Positions 16,770 through 24,599 of a DNA stretch of 33,992 nucleotides are shown here, piece after piece. The notes below the pieces were generated by a model that did not search any database, was not told the origin of the DNA, and saw nothing but the letters and a program-made list of their open reading frames with translations. The stretch's first letter is position 1, and the number at the start of each line of letters is the position of its first letter. The DNA is from Anaerolineae bacterium (GTDB lineage: Bacteria > Chloroflexota > Anaerolineae > CG2-30-64-16), in NCBI GenBank assembly GCA_026645775.1, contig JAPKMS010000229.1, positions 1 through 33,992 on the forward strand, given 5' to 3'. The position numbers and the translations under genes are program-made.

Positions 16770-18074
16770 ATGCAACGGATTTATACAACTGAAACGGGTG
16801 CGCATGTGGGTGAGCGCGTGCGACTGAGCGGTTGGCTGCATGCGCTGCGCCGGATGGGCGGCATCAACTTCCTGGTGTTGCGCGATGTGCGCGGCACCAT
16901 GCAGGTGGTGGTGGACACAGCCCAGGCACTGGCAGGGTTGGAGGGGCTGCTGCCCGAAACGGTGTTGGCTGTTGAAGGCCTGGTCGCCGCCGAGCCGCAG
17001 GCGCCGGGCGGGATCGAGATCCATGCGCCGGTCTTCGAAGTGTTGTCGCCGGTCAGCGATGCGCTGCCGTTTCCGCTTAACAAGCCGGAGGTGAAGGCCG
17101 GCTTGCCCGTCTTCCTGGATCACGCGACCATCGGTTTGCGCCATCCGGCGAAGCGAGCACTGTTCCGCCTGTCGGCCGGGGTGATGGCGGGCTTTCGCGC
17201 CACGTTGAACGGGTTCGGGTTCACCGAAATCCAGACGCCTAAGCTGGTCGCCTCGGCCACCGAAAGCGGCGCCAATGTGTTCGGCGTGGATTACTTTGGG
17301 CAGCGCGCCTACCTGGCCCAGAGCCCGCAGTTCTACAAACAGATCATGGTGGGCGTGTTTGAGCGGGTGTTCGAGGTGGGGCCGGTCTTCCGCGCCGAGC
17401 CTCACGACACCATCCGCCACATCAACGAGTACGTCAGCCTGGATTTCGAAATGGGCTTCATCCGGGATCACCGCGATGTGATGGCCATGTTGACCGCGGT
17501 CATTCGGGGCATCCTGGGCCATCTCGAATCGGCCTATGCGCCGGAGCTGGGTTTGTTACGCGTGACACTGCCCAGCGCACCGCCTGAGTTTCCGATGATC
17601 TACTTCCCGGATGCGCAGCAGTTGATCCTGGACCGTTGGGGCGAGGACTGCCGCGGGGAGCCTGATCTGGCGCCGCAGCACGAGCGCTGGCTGGGCGCTT
17701 GGGCCAAGGAGCAGTACGGGAGCGATTTCCTATTTGTCGTGGGCTATCCCATGCCCAAGCGGCCCTTCTATACGCATCCGAACCCGGCCGACCCGCGCTA
17801 CTCCAACTCGTTCGACCTGCTTTTTCGCGGCACCGAGCTTGTGACGGGCGGACAACGGCTGCATCTATATCAGGACTATCTGGATGCGGCGGCCGCGCGC
17901 GGCTACACCGACCTGACACCGTTTGCCACCTATTTCGAGGCGTTCCAGCATGGCATGCCGCCCCATGGCGGCTGTGCCATCGGTCTGGAGCGCTTCATGA
18001 TGCAGTTGCTGGGGTTGGACAACATCCGCCTGGCCACACTTTTCCCGCGGGACCTGAACCGGCTCGCGCCGTGA
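16770..18074 (+). CDS. aspS: Aspartyl-tRNA synthetase, archaeal/eukaryal type (AspS2)
   Basis: 434 residues, far shorter than the ~590-residue bacterial AspRS and without its GAD insertion domain. The N-terminal OB-fold anticodon domain has VRLSGWLHALRRMGGINFLVLRD. The class II core follows: FRATLNGFGFTEIQTPKL (motif 1 region), VGPVFRAEPHDTIRHINEY (motif 2) and GCAIGLERFMMQLLGLDNI with FPRDLNRLAP (motif 3 and end). FPRD at the end favours AspRS over AsnRS. Such enzymes are often non-discriminating, also making Asp-tRNA-Asn for GatCAB; whether this one does is unknown. The ATG at 16770 has GAGGGGGTG upstream, after the T-box terminator. Control by an Asp T-box supports the aspartate call. Confidence 0.93.
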   Translation: MQRIYTTETGAHVGERVRLSGWLHALRRMGGINFLVLRDVRGTMQVVVDTAQALAGLEGLLPETVLAVEGLVAAEPQAPGGIEIHAPVFEVLSPVSDALPFPLNKPEVKAGLPVFLDHATIGLRHPAKRALFRLSAGVMAGFRATLNGFGFTEIQTPKLVASATESGANVFGVDYFGQRAYLAQSPQFYKQIMVGVFERVFEVGPVFRAEPHDTIRHINEYVSLDFEMGFIRDHRDVMAMLTAVIRGILGHLESAYAPELGLLRVTLPSAPPEFPMIYFPDAQQLILDRWGEDCRGEPDLAPQHERWLGAWAKEQYGSDFLFVVGYPMPKRPFYTHPNPADPRYSNSFDLLFRGTELVTGGQRLHLYQDYLDAAAARGYTDLTPFATYFEAFQHGMPPHGGCAIGLERFMMQLLGLDNIRLATLFPRDLNRLAP

Positions 18075-18101
18075 CGAAGGGTCCCGGCAAATCGGCGAAC
18101 C

Positions 18102-18203
18102 GGTAGATTGGTAGATTGGGATACGGGTGGACACTCCACCAGTCTACCAACCAACCAACTAACCAACTAACTAACCAACCAACCAACTAACCAACCAGCC
18201 AAC
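18102..18203. repeat. Octamer/tetramer repeat array, locus D
   Basis: Two exact GGTAGATT units (18102-18117) precede a run of 4-nt units ACCA/ACTA from about 18145 to 18203. The left part is partly complementary to TCTACCAACC at the start of the run, so the array is an imperfect inverted repeat whose right arm has expanded. The run ends one base before the ATG of the next gene at 18205, leaving no Shine-Dalgarno sequence. Confidence 0.8.
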
Positions 18204-18204
18204 C

Positions 18205-19968
18205 ATGCACATCCCGATTCTGTACCAGGACCCCGATCTCCTTGTCATCGACAAGCCCGCCGGCATCCCGACCCACGCGTCGGACCCGGCCGATCCGTAT
18301 CCCAGCGACGCGTTGCGCATTGTCCAGGCGCAGGCGGGGCTGGGATACCTGGGCATGCATCAACGGCTGGATGCCGACACGTCGGGCGTGCTGGCCTTTG
18401 CGGCCCGGCGCGAGGCGAACCGAGGTTTGGCCGCGGCCTTTGAAGCGCATGCGGCCCGCAAGGTTTACGTCGCGCTGGTGCACGGCACACCGCGCCAGGC
18501 CGAGGGGTTGATCGACGCGGCCATCGTCCGCGATCGGGGCGAGCGGTATCGGGTGACCTCACCGAACGACCCACACGGGCTGGCCGCGCAGACGCGCTAT
18601 CGGGTGCTCTCTACCGTGCGCAGCGAGGGTTTTGGCCGGGCGGAAGCCGGGGCGCCCCGGGTCGCGGCCGCAAGGACCATGCCAAGCGCCACCTACAGCC
18701 TGCTGGAGATCAGCCCGGAAACCGGCCGCAGCCATCAGATCCGGCTGCATCTGGCGCACATCGGCTGCCCGGTGGTGGGCGATCCGCTCTATGGCCCCGC
18801 TGATCGGCCGGCGCCCCGTCTCTGTCTGCACGCACAGCGGCTCACGCTGCCACACCCAACCACCCATGAGCCGATCACCTTCACTGCGCCGACCCCGGCC
18901 TTGTTCGAGCGGCTGACGACCGGCCTGCCCGAGCTGGCGTTGGCCGCATCGGGCGTCCATGTGCGGGGGCTGATGCGGTTCCCCGATGCGCTGCGGGCCC
19001 TGCTGCGCCTGGCCGTCGAGCGTCGCACCCCGCTGCGGGCCGATCCGGGCACGTCGATCTATCGGTTGGTGAATGGTGCGGCCGATGGCTTGTTGGGGCT
19101 CACCGTCGATCGCTTCGGTGAGGCGCTGGTCGTCAGCCTGTACGACGATGATGGCCGCCTGCCGCCCCAGCCGATCCCGCCCGCGTTGGTGGCGGCCCTG
19201 GCCGAGGTCACCGGTGCGCAGCGCATCTATGTGAAGTACCGTCCCAAACAAGCTAGCCGTCTCTCCGACGATCAGATGGCGCTGCTCACCCCGCCCCAGC
19301 CGGTTTACGGCCCGGATCAGGGGGAGTTTGTCGCGCACGAGGGTGGGCTGACGTATCTGATTCGCCCCGGCGATGGGCTGAGCAGCGGCCTCTTCAGCGA
19401 TATGCGGGAGAGCCGGGGCCGGGTGCGGGCCTGGGCCGAGGGCCGGCGCGTGCTGAACTGTTTCGCGTACACGTGCGGCTTTGGGGTGGCTGCCATGGCG
19501 GGAGGCGCGCAGCGCGTGCTGAACCTCGATCTCGCCAAGGTGGCGCTGGCGTGGGGCCAGGATAATTACCGGGCGAATGGATTCGAGCCGGATGCGCACG
19601 ACTTTGTCTTCGGCGACGTGTTCGATTGGCTGGTGCGCCTGGCCCGGCGGGATGACCGTTTCGATCTGGTGATCCTCGATCCGCCCGGCTTCTCCCGCAC
19701 CAAGAGCCGCAAATTCGCCGCCGCGCAGGATTACGGCGAGTTAGCCGTCCTGGCTGCGCGCTGCGTCGCACCGGGTGGCCGGCTGCTGGCCTGCTGCAAC
19801 GTGGCCGAGTTGCCGTGGCGCAGCTTCCGCGATCGGCTGCTGTCCAGTCTCGCTGATGCGGGCCGGCCGGCGAAGGTCGGTGGTGTTTACCACGAGCCAG
19901 CCATCGATTTTCCGGCGCCGCCAGCCCAGGAGCCGTATTTGAAGATGGTGCTGCTAGATCTTGCCTGA
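18205..19968 (+). CDS. Fusion of RluA-type pseudouridine synthase and RlmI-type RNA methyltransferase
   Basis: 587 residues, two enzymes in one chain. Residues 1 to about 240 are an RluA-family pseudouridine synthase: ILYQDPDLLVIDKPAGIPTH, then HQRLDADTSGVLAF with catalytic Asp56, and GRSHQIRLHLAHIGCPVVGDPLYG. Residues about 250-587 match the RlmI-like class I SAM methyltransferases: SIYRLVNGAADGLLGLTVDR, GLSSGLFSDMRESRGRV, VLNCFAYTCGFGVAAMAGGA (SAM motif I), NLDLAK and DPPGFSRTK (catalytic region). Such enzymes modify 23S rRNA; the exact bases are not predictable here. The RlmI PUA domain is absent, and the synthase may serve as RNA binder. The ATG fits the family start but has no ribosome-binding site; a repeat array abuts it. 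Confidence 0.9.
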   Translation: MHIPILYQDPDLLVIDKPAGIPTHASDPADPYPSDALRIVQAQAGLGYLGMHQRLDADTSGVLAFAARREANRGLAAAFEAHAARKVYVALVHGTPRQAEGLIDAAIVRDRGERYRVTSPNDPHGLAAQTRYRVLSTVRSEGFGRAEAGAPRVAAARTMPSATYSLLEISPETGRSHQIRLHLAHIGCPVVGDPLYGPADRPAPRLCLHAQRLTLPHPTTHEPITFTAPTPALFERLTTGLPELALAASGVHVRGLMRFPDALRALLRLAVERRTPLRADPGTSIYRLVNGAADGLLGLTVDRFGEALVVSLYDDDGRLPPQPIPPALVAALAEVTGAQRIYVKYRPKQASRLSDDQMALLTPPQPVYGPDQGEFVAHEGGLTYLIRPGDGLSSGLFSDMRESRGRVRAWAEGRRVLNCFAYTCGFGVAAMAGGAQRVLNLDLAKVALAWGQDNYRANGFEPDAHDFVFGDVFDWLVRLARRDDRFDLVILDPPGFSRTKSRKFAAAQDYGELAVLAARCVAPGGRLLACCNVAELPWRSFRDRLLSSLADAGRPAKVGGVYHEPAIDFPAPPAQEPYLKMVLLDLA

Positions 19969-20044
19969 CCTGACGTCGCCTCTGCGCGGGGACTCCAGGC
20001 TGTCACCATGGTTTCGACTTACAACCTCTATCAAAGGGAGTGTT

Positions 20045-20905
20045 ATGGCTATTCATATCGTGACCGATTCCAGTCATTATCTTGATCCCAGCGTCATTGA
20101 GCAGTTGAGGCTTCACGTTTTGCCGTTGAGCCTGATCCTGGATGGCAGCGCCTATCGAGAACGGATTGAGATGACTACCCCCTCCTTGTTTGAGAAGCTG
20201 ACCGACCGGCGGGCCGGTTGGCCTTCGACCGCGGCTGTGGCCCCCAGCGCGCTGCAGGCCGCCTTCGACCAGTTGACCGCCAACGGCGACGAGGTCGTCG
20301 GGGTCTTTATGTCGCGGGGCACCAGCGTTACGGTGGAGAACGCGCAAAACGTCGCAGCCGCACACCCGCGCCGCGACCGCATCCACGTGGTCGATTCTCA
20401 GGTGGTTTCCGGTGCGTTGGCTCTGATTTTGCTCACCGTCGGCCGGCTGGCGCAGACCGATGCACCCGCGGCCCACATCGCCGCAGTGGCGCAGCGCATG
20501 GGTGAGGCCATGCGGGTGATGTTCACCGTGGATACGCTGGACTATCTGCACCGCGGCGGCCGCATGAAGGGCAGCCAGGCGTTGATGGGCAGCTTGCTGG
20601 GCATCAAACCGGTGCTGTGGCTGGATCGGGGCCACATCATGTTGTGGAGCAAGGCCCGCGGCAAAAAGAAGGCGCTGGATGTGATGCTGGATGAGTGCGT
20701 CAAGGCCATGCCGGCCGGTGAGCCGGTGGTCGCCTTGATCTTCGACGCGGCCGCGCCCGAAGAGAATGCCGAACTGGGCGCCGCGCTCCGTCAACGCTTG
20801 CCCATCGAACAGCTTTACTCCGCGCAGATCGGCCCGGTGGTCGCCGCGCATGTGGGCCCAGGCTGTCTGGCGATGGCTGTGTGCCCGGCGAGCGCGACGC
20901 TGTGA
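20045..20905 (+). CDS. DegV-family fatty-acid-binding protein
   Basis: 286 residues. DegV proteins bind a fatty acid; in Firmicutes, FakB members present it to the kinase FakA. Seen: AIHIVTDSSHYLDPSVIEQ at the start, VFMSRGTSVTVENAQ, VVDSQVVSGALALI, FTVDTLDYLHRGGRM and LLGIKPVLWLDRG, all typical of the family in the usual order. The ATG at 20045 has GGGAG 6 nt upstream; an in-frame ATG at 19961 overlaps the previous gene and is rejected. The stop overlaps the next gene by 4 nt (GTGA). No FakA kinase gene is visible in the window, so participation in fatty-acid phosphorylation is uncertain. Confidence 0.93.
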   Translation: MAIHIVTDSSHYLDPSVIEQLRLHVLPLSLILDGSAYRERIEMTTPSLFEKLTDRRAGWPSTAAVAPSALQAAFDQLTANGDEVVGVFMSRGTSVTVENAQNVAAAHPRRDRIHVVDSQVVSGALALILLTVGRLAQTDAPAAHIAAVAQRMGEAMRVMFTVDTLDYLHRGGRMKGSQALMGSLLGIKPVLWLDRGHIMLWSKARGKKKALDVMLDECVKAMPAGEPVVALIFDAAAPEENAELGAALRQRLPIEQLYSAQIGPVVAAHVGPGCLAMAVCPASATL

Positions 20906-21897
20906 AGCCGGGAACTCCTGGCCTTCTTGTGTCCAGGTCTGCTCAATTTCCAGTTGCCGGCTCCACCTGGGAGTCGTCCTATCTCCGGCTTCACCGCTCG
21001 GGTGAGCTGGCCGCGCGGGCGCGGGCGGCGCAGGCTGCGCTGCAGAGCTGCGATGTTTGCCCGCACGCGTGCGGTGTCGACCGCACTGCCGGCCGCCAGG
21101 GGGTCTGTCGCGTTGGCGCCGAGCCGGTGATCGCGTCGTGGAACATCCACATGTGGGAGGAACCGCCCATCACCGGGGCGCGCGGCTCGGGCACGATCTT
21201 CTTCTCCGGATGCACCGGCAGGTGCCGTTTCTGTCAGAACTACCCCATCAGCCAGCTCGGCTACGGCAACACCGTCTCCATTGACCGGTTCGCCGAGATG
21301 ATGCTGGAACTCCAGGGTCGCGGGGCGCACAACATCAACTTCGTCACCCCCACCCACTTCGTACCGCAGATCCTGGCCGCGGTGGACCGGGCCGCTGGGC
21401 AAGGGCTTCACGTGCCGCTCGTTTACAATACCAGCGGCTATGATACCGTTGAGACGCTGCGCCTGCTTGAGGGTGTGATAGACATCTGGCTGCCGGATGC
21501 CAAATACGCCGACGACGCGGTGGCTCGCCGCATCTCTGGCTTCCCGCGCTATGTGGCGCACAACCGGGCCGCGCTGCGCGAGATTTACCGCCAGGTCGGC
21601 GCCGAGCTGGTGTTGGACGAGCAGGGGATCGCCCGCCGCGGGATGATCATCCGCCACCTGGTGCTGCCCGGTGGCCTGGCCGGCACCGCGGACGTCATGC
21701 GCTGGATCGCGGCCGAACTCTCGCCGCTGGTACACGTCAGCATAATGGATCAATATTTTCCCGCGTATAAGGTTCTGGATGATCCGATCCTGGGTCGCAA
21801 AATCACATCTGAGGAATACGAGGCCGCGCTTGAAGCGTTCGATGTGGCTGGCCTGGAGAACGGGTGGCTGCAAGAACACGAGGAATGCGATGACTGA
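20902..21897 (+). CDS. PflX-type radical SAM protein (COG1313-like)
   Basis: 331 residues from the GTG that overlaps the degV stop as GTGA. A GTG at 20881 is also in frame. The N-terminal segment has a cysteine set, CDVCPHACGVDR with GVCRVG (Cys50, Cys53, Cys57, Cys69), followed by the radical SAM motif SGCTGRCRFCQNYPIS (Cys104, Cys108, Cys111). VIDIWLPDAKYAD and LPGGLAGT match the PflX group, which resembles pyruvate formate-lyase activases but has no proven substrate as far as I know. The overlap suggests translational coupling with DegV, not necessarily a shared function. No glycyl-radical enzyme is seen nearby. Confidence 0.88.
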   Translation: MKPGTPGLLVSRSAQFPVAGSTWESSYLRLHRSGELAARARAAQAALQSCDVCPHACGVDRTAGRQGVCRVGAEPVIASWNIHMWEEPPITGARGSGTIFFSGCTGRCRFCQNYPISQLGYGNTVSIDRFAEMMLELQGRGAHNINFVTPTHFVPQILAAVDRAAGQGLHVPLVYNTSGYDTVETLRLLEGVIDIWLPDAKYADDAVARRISGFPRYVAHNRAALREIYRQVGAELVLDEQGIARRGMIIRHLVLPGGLAGTADVMRWIAAELSPLVHVSIMDQYFPAYKVLDDPILGRKITSEEYEAALEAFDVAGLENGWLQEHEECDD

Positions 21898-21937
21898 AAC
21901 GCGGCCGGTTTAGACATAAGTTTACTCAGCGTGCCGT

Positions 21938-21966
21938 TTGAACTTTAGGATAGAAGATGGTATACT
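21938..21966 (+). promoter_or_regulatory. dnaN promoter
   Basis: TTGAAC (21938-21943), a 17-nt spacer and TATACT (21961-21966). The predicted start is near 21973, giving a leader of about 65 nt before dnaN. No DnaA boxes were seen between 21898 and 22038. Confidence 0.78.
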
Positions 21967-22038
21967 GCCGTCCGCATCCCGGTTTTTGGTCTGCTGATCC
22001 CTTGATTTCTTATCTACTCATCTTCTGGAGGTTGCATC

Positions 22039-23223
22039 ATGCGCCTATCCGTCCTGCAGGAAAATCTTGCTAAGGGCTTGTCCATCGTGGGGCGTGCCGT
22101 CTCTTCCCGCAGCACGCTGCCTGTCCTGGGTAACATCTTGCTCAGCACCGATGAAAATCGGCTGAAGCTGGCGGCGACCAACCTGGAAGTGGGCGTGAGT
22201 TGCTGGCTGGGGGCGCAGGTCGAAGATGATGGCGCCATCACCCTGCCGGCGCGCCTGCTCACCGATTGGGTCAACTCGATGCAACCCGATAAGATCGAGA
22301 TGGAGCTGGTCGTCCGGCAGATGAGCATGAACCTCAAATGCGGACGTTCTGAATCCAACATCAAAGGCATCGACGCCAGTGAATTTCCGCTGATCCCCAC
22401 GGCCGACGGCGAAAATGCGCTGGGCCTGGCGCCCGCGACCTTGCGGCGGATCATCGATCAGGTCGTCTTTGCTGCGGCCGATGCCAAAGACACCAGCCGG
22501 CCCATGCTCACCGGCGTGCTGGCGAAGTTCGAGGGCGACCGCCTGACCCTGGCGGCCACCGATGGGTATCGTCTCTCGGTGCGCCGCACCGTGTTGCCTG
22601 TCCCGGTGCCGCACGATCTCAGTGTCATCGTGCCGGCCCGGTCGCTGGCCGAGGTCAGCCGGATCAGCGGTGAAGCTGACCCGGAGCGGCCGGTTGAACT
22701 TTCGGTGGCAACAGCCCGCAACCAGATCCTTTTCCGGCTTTTCGGCAAAGGCGAAGCGGACAAGGGCGCGTTCTACCAGGTGGACCTGGTGTCGCAGTTG
22801 ATCGACGCCAAGTTCCCGGATTTCACTGCGATCATGCCCAAGGGCTACACGACCCGCAGCGTGCTCGATACCGGCGCCTTCCTGCGCGCGCTGAAGGTTG
22901 CCTCGCTCTTTGCGCGGGATGCCTCGGATCGCGTCGTGTTCCAGATCACCCCCGGCACCGATTCGCAGCCTGGCCAGATCATGCTGCGCGCCACCTCGGC
23001 CGAGGCCGGCGATAATGTCAGCGAACTGGATGCGCTGGTGGAAGGCAACCCCTTGGAGATCGCCTTCAATGTGCGTTACATGATCGAGGTGCTCTCGGTA
23101 ATTGATACGCCCCAGGTGGTGCTGGAAACCACGCGGACCGATCGTCCCGGCGTGTTCCGCCCCGTCGGCGCCGGCCCCGAAGAGTTCACACACGTCATTA
23201 TGCCCATGCAGTTGCAGCGGTAG
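22039..23223 (+). CDS. dnaN: DNA polymerase III beta sliding clamp
   Basis: 394 residues. The clamp forms a ring of two subunits around DNA and tethers the replicative polymerase and repair factors. Seen: MRLSVLQENLAKGLSIVGRAVSS at the N-terminus, STLPVLGNILL, ALAPATLRRIIDQVVFAAA, LTGVLAKFEGDRLTLAATDGYRLSVRR and the C-terminal VIMPMQL (usual MPM[R/Q]L end that lines the partner pocket). Three clamp subdomains of about 125 residues fit the length, which is slightly above average. The ATG at 22039 has GGAGGT 7 nt upstream. recF follows on the same strand 119 nt later across an 8-nt repeat array. dnaA and gyrB are not adjacent. Confidence 0.97.
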   Translation: MRLSVLQENLAKGLSIVGRAVSSRSTLPVLGNILLSTDENRLKLAATNLEVGVSCWLGAQVEDDGAITLPARLLTDWVNSMQPDKIEMELVVRQMSMNLKCGRSESNIKGIDASEFPLIPTADGENALGLAPATLRRIIDQVVFAAADAKDTSRPMLTGVLAKFEGDRLTLAATDGYRLSVRRTVLPVPVPHDLSVIVPARSLAEVSRISGEADPERPVELSVATARNQILFRLFGKGEADKGAFYQVDLVSQLIDAKFPDFTAIMPKGYTTRSVLDTGAFLRALKVASLFARDASDRVVFQITPGTDSQPGQIMLRATSAEAGDNVSELDALVEGNPLEIAFNVRYMIEVLSVIDTPQVVLETTRTDRPGVFRPVGAGPEEFTHVIMPMQLQR

Positions 23224-23225
23224 GT

Positions 23226-23340
23226 GGTAGATTGGTAAATTGGTAAACCGGTATATGGGGGGCGTCAGAGGCGATCTGTCGATCTATAAACTTCCCAATC
23301 TACCATCTACCAATTTACCGATTTACCAGGTTACCAAACA
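23226..23340. repeat. Octamer-phased intergenic inverted repeat, locus E
   Basis: The clearest member. Left units in strict 8-nt phase are GGTAGATT, GGTAAATT, GGTAAACC, GGTATATG (23226-23257). Right units are ACCAATTT, ACCGATTT, ACCAGGTT, ACCAAACA (23309-23340), preceded by CCCAATCT and ACCATCT. The halves are complementary and flank about 35 nt of ordinary sequence. It begins 3 nt after the dnaN stop and ends 2 nt before the recF ATG. Confidence 0.88.
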
Positions 23341-23342
23341 CC

Positions 23343-24572
23343 ATGCGGCTTAACCATCTTTCCCTCACCAACTTCCGCAACTACGCCCGGCTTGAGCTTG
23401 GGTTATCTGATCGGCTGACCGTATTTCAGGGCGCCAATGCCCAGGGCAAGACCAACCTGCTGGAGGCCATCCATCTGCTGGCCACCGGGCGATCGCCGCG
23501 CGTCGGGGCCGAGCGTGAGCTGATCAACTGGCTGGCGCTGGAGAGCTCGTTGCCCTACGCCCGGTTGGTGGCCGAGATCGGCGCGGCGGGCGATGCCCCC
23601 ACGGAGCGGTTGGAAGTGGTGCTGGAGCTGGCGCGTACGCCAGCGCCGGGTGGGGGCGGCGGTAACGGGCCAGTGGTGCGCAAGCAGGTGCGGATCAACG
23701 GCGTGCCGAAACGTGGCTTGGATCTGATTGGGCGGTTGCGGGTCGTGTTGTTCCTGCCCGAGGATGTGAGCCTGGTGGCCGGCGCGCCGACGGAGCGCCG
23801 GCGCTACCTGGATATCGCGCTATGCCAGATTTCGGCCAGCTACTGCCGCGCCTTGGGAGAATACAACAAGGTGCTCTCCCAGCGTAACGCGCTATTGCGG
23901 CGCTTGCGCGACGAGGGCGGCGATTCGGGGCAGCTTGCTTTCTGGGATGATCAGGCAGCCGAGCATGGCAGCGTGCTGTTGCAGCGCCGGGCGCACGCGG
24001 TCTCAGAACTCAATCGCCTGGCAGCCGAGCGCCAGCGCGACCTGACCGGGGGTGCGGAACGGTTACAGTTGGGGTATCTGCCCAGTCCAGACCCGGCGAA
24101 AGTTATCGCGAGCCGGTCGGCCACGGGCGGCGACCGGTTTGCCTTTGAGACGGCCGCGCGGGAGCAGACTGCTGGGTGGCTGTTGGCGCATCTGCGGGCC
24201 ACGCGGGGCCGCGATGTGGCCGCGGGCAGCTCGCTGAGCGGGCCGCACCGGGATGACATGGCGTTCACGGTCGAGGGCCATGATCTGCGCACCTTTGGCT
24301 CGCGCGGGCAACAACGCACGGCTGCGCTGGCCTTGAAGCTTGCCGAAGTTCAGATGATGCGGGAGGCGACGGGGGACATGCCGCTGCTGCTGTTGGATGA
24401 CGTCATGTCCGAGTTGGACGCCATCCGGCGCCGCACGCTGCTGGACGCATTGGCCCAGGTGGATCAGGCGTTGGTCACGACGACGGATTGGGATGATTTC
24501 ACACCGGAGTTATTGGCGCAGGCCCGGCGCTGGCAGGTGGCGCAGGGGGCGCTGGAACGGGTGACGGCGTGA
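23343..24572 (+). CDS. recF: DNA replication and repair protein RecF
   Basis: 409 residues. RecF is an SMC-like ATPase that helps load RecA at single-strand gaps. Seen: MRLNHLSLTNFRNYARLEL, Walker A GANAQGKTNLLEAI (Lys36, Thr37), the signature region SLSGPHRDDMAF and Walker B LLLLDDVMSELD. A Gly-rich insert (PAPGGGGGNGP, about residue 100) is unusual but lies in a variable loop. The ATG is where the family starts, but only an AGGT about 11 nt upstream could serve as a ribosome-binding site, because the repeat array fills the gap. Its last codons and the following bases (24560-24599) themselves read in octamers. The gene probably depends on the dnaN promoter. Confidence 0.96.
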   Translation: MRLNHLSLTNFRNYARLELGLSDRLTVFQGANAQGKTNLLEAIHLLATGRSPRVGAERELINWLALESSLPYARLVAEIGAAGDAPTERLEVVLELARTPAPGGGGGNGPVVRKQVRINGVPKRGLDLIGRLRVVLFLPEDVSLVAGAPTERRRYLDIALCQISASYCRALGEYNKVLSQRNALLRRLRDEGGDSGQLAFWDDQAAEHGSVLLQRRAHAVSELNRLAAERQRDLTGGAERLQLGYLPSPDPAKVIASRSATGGDRFAFETAAREQTAGWLLAHLRATRGRDVAAGSSLSGPHRDDMAFTVEGHDLRTFGSRGQQRTAALALKLAEVQMMREATGDMPLLLLDDVMSELDAIRRRTLLDALAQVDQALVTTTDWDDFTPELLAQARRWQVAQGALERVTA

Positions 24573-24599
24573 ACCGGTGACACGGTGACGGGGTGCGGA
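24560..24599 (+). repeat. Possible octamer repeat at the recF end
   Basis: Five 8-nt units in phase: GGTGACGG, CGTGAACC, GGTGACAC, GGTGACGG, GGTGCGGA. The run begins inside the last recF codons and ends at the rsmG stop codon. No complementary half is seen, so membership of the intergenic family is uncertain. Confidence 0.45.

Noticed and set aside
21898-22038. Replication origin upstream of dnaN
   Set aside because: No TTATCCACA-type boxes and no AT-rich unwinding region were seen; the region is explained by the dnaN promoter and ribosome-binding site.
22045-23193. Long open frame antisense to dnaN
   Set aside because: Complementary to an unmistakable sliding-clamp gene; the protein is low in recognisable structure. 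Similar antisense frames opposite degV, pflX and aspS were dropped for the same reason.
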